From an uncultured Clostridia bacterium (lineage in GTDB: Bacteria; Bacillota; Clostridia; Christensenellales; Aristaeellaceae), in contig CAKULG010000005.1 in the NCBI GenBank assembly GCA_934667105.1, positions 76,179-140,178 of the forward strand: a DNA stretch of 64,000 nucleotides. Reading direction: 5' to 3'. Positions within the stretch are counted from its first letter, which is position 1. Every line of letters starts with the position of its first letter. A program made the translations under genes and the position numbers. The notes below the pieces were generated by a model. That model saw only the letters and a list, made by a program, of their open reading frames with translations. It was not told the DNA's origin and searched no databases. This document shows, one piece after another, positions 59,009 through 64,000 of the stretch.

Positions 59009-59644
59009 TCAGCCTTCGGGCCAGGGATAATGCAGCGCGTCCAATTCCAGAAAATCCAGCCGCCCGTCCGTTAAGGCGGTGAGCTTTTCCATAACGGCGC
59101 TTTCATCCTTTTCCCGCACCAGCACCGTGGCCTCCACCGAAGCGCCAAAGGCGGTATCCTCGGTGATCTGGGGCAGGCTTTTCAGGGCGTGGTTCACCCG
59201 ATCCCACAGGGGATAGGGCACGTCCAGCAGCAGGCGGCGGCTCAGCTCCATCCGCACCACCTGGGCGGCGCTGAGGGCGATCGCGCAGCCGTGGCTGTAG
59301 GCCCGCACCAGGCCGCCCGCCCCCAGCAGCACGCCGCCGAAATAGCGGGTGACCACCACGCAGCAATTCACCACGCCCCGCTGCTTCATCACCTCGATGA
59401 TGGGCATGCCCGCGGTGCCTCCAGGCTCGCCGTCGTCGTTATAGCGCATAATGCCCGCGTTTTCCCCGATGATATAGGCGTAGCAGTTATGGGAAGCGTC
59501 CTTATGCCTTTCCCGAATGGAGCGCAGAAAGGCCAGCGCTGCCTCCTCGCTTTCGCAAGGGGCGGCATAGCCGATAAAGCGGCTTTTCTGCACGATGAAT
59601 TCATCGCTGGCCGCCTGGCGCAGAGTTTTGTAATCGCCTGGCAT
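59009..59644 (-). CDS. yigZ: YigZ/IMPACT-family protein
   Basis: A 211-residue two-domain protein. The N-terminal UPF0029/IMPACT domain has FIVQKSRFIGYAAPCESEEA, DASHNCYAYIIG, the signature RYNDDGEPGGTAGMPI, and TRYFGGVLLGAGGLVRAYS; a ferredoxin-like C-terminal domain (about 140-205) follows. The family is widely conserved and may act in translation, but no enzyme activity is established. Its ATG overlaps the tyrS stop by one base (TAATG), so it belongs to the tyrS transcript. Confidence 0.92.
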   Translation of the reverse strand: MPGDYKTLRQAASDEFIVQKSRFIGYAAPCESEEAALAFLRSIRERHKDASHNCYAYIIGENAGIMRYNDDGEPGGTAGMPIIEVMKQRGVVNCCVVVTRYFGGVLLGAGGLVRAYSHGCAIALSAAQVVRMELSRRLLLDVPYPLWDRVNHALKSLPQITEDTAFGASVEATVLVREKDESAVMEKLTALTDGRLDFLELDALHYPWPEG

Positions 59645-60867
59645 TATTGCAGCACCACGCGGCAATAATTCTTTTTGCCCTTGCGCAGCAGCAGGCCGTC
59701 GGTGGGAATCATATCGGGGGTGATAACGGCGTCGATATCCGTCACCTTTTGCTCGTTCATCACCACAGCGCCCTGCTGCACCTGCTTGCGGGCGTCGCCG
59801 CGGCTCTGGCACAGGCCGCACAGATGCAGCAGCGTGGTAAGGCGGTTATCCTCCGCCTGCTGCGCCTGCGTCCAGGCGAAGGTGGGCACGTCCGCCGCCG
59901 CGCCGCCTGCAAAGAGCGCCGCCGCCGCCAGCTGGGCCTTCTGGGCCTCCTCCTCGCCGTGCACCAGCTTGGTGCATTCGAAGGCCAGGGCCTTTTTCGC
60001 CTCGTTGATTTCGCTGCCCTCCAGGCGGGAAAGGCGGTTCACCTCGTCCATGGGCAGGAAGGTGAGCAGCCTCAGGCATTTTTCCACATCCTGATCCGCG
60101 ATATTGCGCCAGTATTGGTAGAATTCGTAGGGGGTGCAGAGGGCGGGATCCAGCCACAGGGCGCCCTTTTCCGTTTTGCCCATTTTCTTGCCCTCGTGGT
60201 TCATCAGCAGCTTAAAGGTGCAGGCGAAGGCGGCCTCGTGTTCCTTGCGGCGGATCAGATCCGCGCCGGAGAGCATATTGCTCCATTGATCGTCGCCGCC
60301 CATTTGCAGGCGGCAGCCGTAATGCTTGAACAATTGCAGGAAATCGTAGCTCTGCATCAGCATGTAGTTAAACTCCAGGAAGGTGAGCCCCCGCTCCAGC
60401 CGCTGTTTATAGCATTCCGCCGCCAGCATGCGGTTCACCGAGAAGAGGGAGCCGATGTCCCGGATGAATTCCATATAGCCCAGGCCCCGCAGCCAATCGG
60501 CGTTGTTGACGATATGGGCCTTGCCCTCGCCGAACTCAATAAAGCGCTCCATCTGCTTTTTGATGCAGGAAACGTTGTGATCGATGGTTTCAACGGTCAT
60601 CATCTTGCGCATATCGGTTTTGCCGCTGGGATCGCCGATCATGGCTGTGCCGCCGCCCACCAGGGCGATGGGAATGTGCCCCGCCCGCTGCATATGGGCC
60701 ATGGCGATGATGGGGATGAAGTGGCCGAAATGCAGGGAGGTGGCGGTGGGGTCAAAGCCCACATAGAAGGTGGTGGGCTCTTTTTCCAATTGCTTGTAAA
60801 GCTCGTCCTCATAGGTGATCTGGGCAAGGAATCCGCGCTCCCGCAGGGTGTCCAACACGTTGGTCAT
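59644..60867 (-). CDS. tyrS: Tyrosyl-tRNA synthetase
   Basis: A 407-residue class I synthetase. The HIGH-type motif is TSLHFGHFIP and the KMSKS-type motif is KKMGKTEKG; LMQSYDFLQLFKHYGCRLQM and GGDDQWSNMLSG line the tyrosine pocket; the C-terminal S4-like domain has GDARKQVQQGAVVMNEQKV. Length is normal for the TyrRS of Bacillota. ATG 60867 with GGAGAGAG is the homology start; the frame extends upstream through the T-box leader but is not coding there. Confidence 0.97.
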   Translation of the reverse strand: MTNVLDTLRERGFLAQITYEDELYKQLEKEPTTFYVGFDPTATSLHFGHFIPIIAMAHMQRAGHIPIALVGGGTAMIGDPSGKTDMRKMMTVETIDHNVSCIKKQMERFIEFGEGKAHIVNNADWLRGLGYMEFIRDIGSLFSVNRMLAAECYKQRLERGLTFLEFNYMLMQSYDFLQLFKHYGCRLQMGGDDQWSNMLSGADLIRRKEHEAAFACTFKLLMNHEGKKMGKTEKGALWLDPALCTPYEFYQYWRNIADQDVEKCLRLLTFLPMDEVNRLSRLEGSEINEAKKALAFECTKLVHGEEEAQKAQLAAAALFAGGAAADVPTFAWTQAQQAEDNRLTTLLHLCGLCQSRGDARKQVQQGAVVMNEQKVTDIDAVITPDMIPTDGLLLRKGKKNYCRVVLQ

Positions 60868-60949
60868 GGTTGCTCTCTCCTTTTTTCTTATGCGCCCGGC
60901 AAAGGGCGGAAATGATGCGCGGCGTGGAAGCGGGAACGCGGCTATAAAA

Positions 60950-61193
60950 AAACGCCCTCCCCCTGGGGGAAGGCGGATGATCGCGGTACCACTTCCGTTC
61001 GGCATGCAGGGCATGCCCTTTTCAGCGCTGTAACCGGCGCGCCGGCGCGGGCCTACCCAACGCGCCTTCCGCGCCTTCAGCCCCGGGCTCCGGGATGTAT
61101 TCGCGCCACCGCCGCCATCCCCTCGCACCAACCGGAGACTCTCTTTCGGCGTTGCCTGCGGCGCTACTTTTTCCCATCGCAGCCTTATCGTCC
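60950..61193 (-). promoter_or_regulatory. T-box leader of tyrS with UAC specifier
   Basis: Minus strand: AGAGAG and GGTTGGTG of stem I, specifier TAC (61097-61099, in GCGAATACATCCC), T-box core GTGGTACCGCG (60982-60992), and terminator CGCCTTCCCCC/GGGGGAGGGCG with seven T (60950-60977). The UAC specifier matches tyrosine, confirming the gene. Confidence 0.93.
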
Positions 61194-61195
61194 CT

Positions 61196-61224
61196 ATTAT
61201 ACGGAAAGTTAAAAGCGCTGTCAA
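61196..61224 (-). promoter_or_regulatory. Consensus promoter of tyrS-yigZ
   Basis: Minus strand: TTGACA (61219-61224), 17-bp spacer, TATAAT (61196-61201), an exact consensus. Confidence 0.92.
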
Positions 61225-61299
61225 CCCCCGGCGGCCCGGGAAAAGCGAAACGGGAACGCATCGTGCGAAATTTTGCAAAAACTGTCGATAGAAAAATGA

Positions 61300-61328
61300 T
61301 TGTATTCACGGGCGATTTATGATATGCT
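61300..61328 (+). promoter_or_regulatory. Promoter of the peptidoglycan-binding lipoprotein gene, with long leader
   Basis: TTGTAT (61300-61305), 17-bp spacer, TATGCT (61323-61328). The 200-nt leader contains GGGCG-CTCG-CGCCC followed by GTTTTCC (61483-61501), a possible attenuator just before the RBS. Confidence 0.5.
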
Positions 61329-61530
61329 ATAAAAGCGAAGCAAGCATTTCCGCCAGAGCGCTGGGCCCGGGCGGCGCGTTTGCGTTTCTGCGGCCCGCGT
61401 TCATTTTGCTTTCGCTTTTCCAAATTCTTTCCAGAAAAGCGGAACAAAACCCCTGGCTGATTCGTCTTATTTAATGAAAGGGCGCTCGCGCCCGTTTTCC
61501 TACGCACCATTGGGAAGGAAGGATGTCCTT

Positions 61531-62922
61531 ATGAAAGACCGCCGCTGCCTCAAACTGATTCTGGCCTGTCTGCTGCTGGCACTGGTTCCCCTGCTGCTGA
61601 GCGGTTGCTATGTCACGCCGGATATTGAAGCCAATAATAATCAGGGAAGCACGCTGGATTTCCCCACTGTTCCCGTGCAGGCCCAGGCCACCACGCCCGC
61701 GCCCAGCGCCCCCGCCGCGACGGACAATTCCTACAGCGGCGTGATCACGCTGCCCACCGCCAACGGCGGCTCCTGGACGGCGCCTTCCAGCCTGCCTACC
61801 ATCGGCGTGATTACGGTGCCTCCTGTGACGGTGCCCCCGGTGACTACCACGCCCACGGCGGCGGTGCAGGGCTCGCTGAAGCTGGGCTCCAAGGGCGAGG
61901 CCGTTAAGGATGTGCAGCAGAAGCTGAAGGCCCTGGGCTTCCTCAAGGGCAGCGCGGACGGCGATTTCGGCGAAGCCACCGAGGCGGCGGTGAAGGCCTT
62001 CCAGAAGCAATATGGCCTGACGGTGGACGGCAAGGTGGGCAGCAACACCCTGGCCAAGCTGGCTACCGCAAAGGCCACCATGAAGCCCGCCGCTAGCCCG
62101 ACCCGCCGGCCCACGGCCACTCCCGCCTATTCCAGCAACACCTATCTGCGCCTGGGCGATTCGGGCGCCAGCGTGCGGCAGATGCAGCAGCGGCTCATCG
62201 CCCTTGGCTATCTGGCGGGCAGTGCGGACGGCGATTTCGGCGCGGCCACCGAGGCGGCGGTGATCGCCTTCCAGAAGCGCAATTGCTCCTATTACGACGG
62301 CGTCGCCGGCCCGGAAACCTTGAAGGCGCTGTATTCCTCCTCCGCCAAGAGAGCCTCCTCCAGCAGCGGCGTGACGGGGGAGACGCTTAAGGAGGGCAGC
62401 GAGGGCGCGGCCGTGCGCACGCTGCAAAGCCGCTTAAAGACGCTGGGCTATTATTCCGGCAGCGTGGACGGCTCCTTCGGTTCGGGCACGGCCGCGGCGG
62501 TGAAATGGTTCCAGCGGGTCAACGGCCTGACGGTGGACGGCAAGGCGGGCACGGCCACTATGGATAAGCTGTTCAGCTCCAGCGCCAAGGCTGCGACTGC
62601 CACCGCCACCCGGAAGCCCACCGCCACCCCCTATCACACCCCCACGCCCTTGCCTGAAAACGTTTACATCCGCGTGACCCCCGCCCCCAACGGCGAGTAT
62701 GTCACCCTGCGCCGTGGCCATTACGGCACGCCCATTGAAGAAATGCAAAAGGAACTGAAGGCCCAGGGCTATTTCAGCGGCACGGTAGACGGTTATTTCG
62801 GCGAAAGCACGGAAAACGCGGTGAAAACCTTCCAGCGCATCAACGGCCTGTCCGTGGACGGCGCGGCGGGCCCCGCCACGCTGCGCGTGCTCTATGAGGG
62901 CGCATTCCCCATCGGCTCCTGA
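61531..62922 (+). CDS. Lipoprotein with four peptidoglycan-binding domains
   Basis: A 463-residue exported protein with a lipobox (LLLSGCYVTP, Cys26). A Pro/Thr/Ala-rich linker (30-110) is followed by four PG_binding_1 domains at roughly 112-175, 205-270, 287-347 and 395-455. Each has the pattern G-x-V-x2-Q-x2-L-x2-LG(Y/F)-x-DG-x-FG-x-T-x2-AV-x2-FQ, e.g. GDFGEATEAAVKAFQKQYG. Ser/Thr/Pro linkers separate them. There is no catalytic domain, so it probably tethers the membrane to the wall or binds peptidoglycan for partners. GGAAGG lies upstream of ATG 61531. Confidence 0.9.
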   Translation: MKDRRCLKLILACLLLALVPLLLSGCYVTPDIEANNNQGSTLDFPTVPVQAQATTPAPSAPAATDNSYSGVITLPTANGGSWTAPSSLPTIGVITVPPVTVPPVTTTPTAAVQGSLKLGSKGEAVKDVQQKLKALGFLKGSADGDFGEATEAAVKAFQKQYGLTVDGKVGSNTLAKLATAKATMKPAASPTRRPTATPAYSSNTYLRLGDSGASVRQMQQRLIALGYLAGSADGDFGAATEAAVIAFQKRNCSYYDGVAGPETLKALYSSSAKRASSSSGVTGETLKEGSEGAAVRTLQSRLKTLGYYSGSVDGSFGSGTAAAVKWFQRVNGLTVDGKAGTATMDKLFSSSAKAATATATRKPTATPYHTPTPLPENVYIRVTPAPNGEYVTLRRGHYGTPIEEMQKELKAQGYFSGTVDGYFGESTENAVKTFQRINGLSVDGAAGPATLRVLYEGAFPIGS

Positions 62923-62936
62923 CGAAAAATACATCC

Positions 62937-62970
62937 AGGCGGTTCCCTCCTGCGGGCGGGGCCGCCTTTT
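62937..62970 (+). terminator. Terminator after the lipoprotein gene
   Basis: AGGCGG (62937-62942) pairs with CCGCCT (62962-62967), inner GCGGG/ TCCTGC can extend it; TTTT follows. Confidence 0.65.
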
Positions 62971-63057
62971 CATTTGGGCTTACGCCACCCAATTTGCCAG
63001 GCCCCAAAGGGCTTGCGGTGAAAAAACAAAAAAATTTCTTTTTTTTGCTTTTCCCTC

Positions 63058-63086
63058 TTGCTTTTTTTCGAAAACCGCAGTATACT
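63058..63086 (+). promoter_or_regulatory. Promoter of the tRNA gene
   Basis: TTGCTT (63058-63063), 17-bp spacer, TATACT (63081-63086), 21 bases before the tRNA. Confidence 0.7.
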
Positions 63087-63107
63087 AATTAAGCGCTTGA
63101 GGCGTAT

Positions 63108-63183
63108 GGGGCATTAGCACAGTTGGTAGCGCGCGACATTCGCATTGTCGAGGTCAGCGGTTCGAATCCGCTATGCTCCACCA
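63108..63183 (+). tRNA. tRNA-Ala (CGC anticodon)
   Basis: A 76-nt cloverleaf with encoded CCA. Acceptor GGGGCAT/ATGCTCC has G3-U70, the alanine identity pair. Anticodon arm CGACA-TTCGCAT-TGTCG (anticodon 63141-63143, CGC, reads GCG, a very frequent Ala codon here). T arm AGCGG-TTCGAAT-CCGCT. The D stem GCAC/GCGC has one A-C mismatch (A12, C23), which is unusual. A strong terminator follows at once. Confidence 0.93.
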
Positions 63184-63241
63184 AAACAATATAATCCGAA
63201 CCTTGTACCGATTGGTCATGGGTTCGGATTTATTGTTTTTA
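63184..63241 (+). terminator. tRNA terminator / long inverted repeat
   Basis: AAAACAATATAATCCGAAC pairs with GTTCGGATTTATTGTTTT (one bulge), followed by T-rich sequence. It starts at the base after CCA. Confidence 0.85.
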
Positions 63242-63263
63242 TAGAAGAAGTTGAAGACTGGTA

Positions 63264-63315
63264 ATAAAGAAACCGGGAGGACTGCCGATCAGGGCAATCC
63301 TCCCGGTTTCTTTAT
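63264..63315 (-). terminator. Strong bidirectional terminator at the element edge
   Basis: ATAAAGAAACCGGGAGGA and TGCC (63264-63285) pair with GGCA and TCCTCCCGGTTTCTTTAT (63293-63315) around a short loop, with A/T runs on both sides. It ends the minus-strand RepA transcript. Confidence 0.85.
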
Positions 63316-63497
63316 GTAGATGCACTGTCTGAAATCTCCTTCTTTGCTTTCCATTCGGCAAATGCCTTTTTGCCACCTTCGCTTTCGTAGTACTTCTGAA
63401 TTACCGGAAGCAGACTCCGTGCCAGCGATTCAAAGACGTATTCCGGAATTTCGGCTGCATCAACACCAGTCTGGATATTGGCTTTTTCTGCGTTCAC
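63312..63497 (-). CDS. Small protein of a mobile-element replication module
   Basis: Sixty-one residues (NAEKANIQTGVDAAEIPEYV, then ARSLLPVIQKYYESEGGKKA, ending KEISDSAST). GTG 63497 has GGAGG 6 bases upstream. I do not recognise a domain; small proteins of this kind often follow RepA_N-type initiators in Clostridial integrative elements. The stop coincides with the terminator hairpin, so it is the last gene of the module. Confidence 0.65.
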   Translation of the reverse strand: MNAEKANIQTGVDAAEIPEYVFESLARSLLPVIQKYYESEGGKKAFAEWKAKKEISDSAST

Positions 63498-63642
63498 TTG
63501 TTTCCTCCTTTATCGCTTCTGTAGGCGCATAGACACGCTTTTCTGAGGTGTTATGGGAAAAGATATTCCCCTGTGTTTTCTCAGCGCTTGTAGGGCGGAA
63601 AACACCTTGTTTTCGACCTTTATTCGTGCGATATTGCGCCAT
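63460..63642 (-). CDS. Possible small basic protein overlapping its neighbours
   Basis: Sixty residues, basic (MAQYRTNKGRKQGVFRPTSA, then TSERRKSQYPDWC). ATG 63642 lies inside the end of the RepA gene (23-base overlap) with AAAGAGG immediately before it, too close to be ideal, and the stop overlaps the next gene by 38 bases. It could be translated by coupling, but may be chance. Confidence 0.4.
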   Translation of the reverse strand: MAQYRTNKGRKQGVFRPTSAEKTQGNIFSHNTSEKRVYAPTEAIKEETSERRKSQYPDWC

Positions 63643-64000
63643 CCTCTTTTGGCTGAATCAGCTTTGCGTCCGCTGGATAGTTCAGCGTAATAAGCGCGGG
63701 CTTGCCCAAGCCCTGCTTGCGTCGAACGATCAAGCCGCTGTATTCCAGCTCCCGGAAGATCCGCGTGGCGCTCTGGCGGCTGCGGTGGAGCTTTGTCTGC
63801 GCCTGCTCCAAGGTGAAGTACAGCCGAATCGTGCCGTCCGGCTCGACGTAGCCGTTCTGGCGGGAAATGCTGGCTCTGTCCAGCAGCAGCGCATAGAGCA
63901 CCTTCGCGTCGTTGCTGATGTCTCGCAGGGCTTCGTCTTGGAGAAGGAACCTCGGAAGCGGTACATAGGACGCCGCCGGGCTCTGCGTCGTGAGCTTGCA
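63620..64000 (-). CDS. Replication initiator protein A (RepA_N) family, C-terminal part visible
   Basis: The frame is open to the right edge; 126 residues are visible. SYVPLPRFLLQDEALRDISN, DAKVLYALLLDRASISRQNG, a winged-helix segment RLYFTLEQAQTKLHRSRQSA, and RELEYSGLIVRRKQGLGKPA are the standard RepA_N N-terminal domain of Gram-positive plasmids and integrative elements. The protein ends soon after this domain (QPKEDGAISHE), so it is a short version, or the visible stop truncates a longer family member. The gene marks a plasmid-like or integrative element to the right of the tRNA. Confidence 0.85.
   Translation of the reverse strand, partial: CKLTTQSPAASYVPLPRFLLQDEALRDISNDAKVLYALLLDRASISRQNGYVEPDGTIRLYFTLEQAQTKLHRSRQSATRIFRELEYSGLIVRRKQGLGKPALITLNYPADAKLIQPKEDGAISHE

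Noticed and set aside
60868..61278. N-terminal extension of TyrRS through the leader
   Set aside because: The stretch is the T-box leader with specifier, core motif and terminator; the TyrRS start at 60867 has an RBS.

Overview
The window is about 60% GC chromosomal DNA from a Gram-positive, low-copy-operon bacterium of the Bacillota, most likely class Clostridia (Oscillospiraceae/Christensenellales-like gut lineage). Supporting signs are T-box leaders before hisS, proS and tyrS, AGGAGG ribosome binding sites, Asp23/AmaP/DUF2273, a Spo0A-type regulator, Spo0B-type kinase and SigF/G-type sigma factor, LplB/LplC/YtcQ-type sugar transporters, and archaeal-type AspRS and ProRS. Sigma-A promoters with 17-bp spacers are easy to see; those of hisS and tyrS match the consensus exactly. 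The species cannot be named from the sequence.

Left part (1-10.1 kb): the end of a secreted protein, an RluA-type pseudouridine synthase, a phosphodiester glycosidase-type secreted protein, a degenerate Lgt-like membrane protein, a DUF2975/XRE/DUF4173 membrane cluster, and an operon of a split ThrE-type exporter (two genes), a Spo0A-like protein with a decayed receiver, and a GH42 beta-galactosidase. From 10.2 to 16.6 kb a minus-strand TIM-barrel isomerase faces an operon of dnaE, an anti-sigma-like ATPase, a sporulation-type sigma factor and a Spo0B-type histidine kinase. Then come a PucR/CdaR-type regulator, an S41 protease, a 784-residue secreted protein built of fifteen Cys-Cys-Cys-His repeats, and a MazG-like hydrolase.

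Middle part (22.8-42.3 kb): accessory carbohydrate region. Two paralogous solute-uptake divergons (permease, permease, binding protein; divergent membrane-bound AraC regulator; no ATPase gene) flank the wreck of a third, in which a permease N-terminus is joined to the 3' part of an AraC regulator and followed by a truncated FAD oxidoreductase. The second divergon also carries a nucleoside hydrolase and an intact FAD oxidoreductase, suggesting import and breakdown of an unknown glycoside. A 251-bp element made of consecutive hairpins lies inside one copy of a dispersed palindromic repeat that occurs at least nine times in the window.

Right part (42.3-64 kb): housekeeping. A 13-gene minus-strand operon runs from asp23 through amaP, DUF2273, nusB, a Kae1-like gene, folD, xseA, xseB, ispA, a PAP2-like gene and a small membrane protein to a cysteine desulfurase and thiI. 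hisS-aspS, rpiB-ybaK, proS, tyrS-yigZ and a four-domain peptidoglycan-binding lipoprotein follow. A tRNA-Ala(CGC) at 63.1 kb marks a boundary: beyond it lie two strong hairpins and minus-strand genes of a replication-initiator (RepA_N) module, the edge of a plasmid-like or integrative element that continues out of the window.
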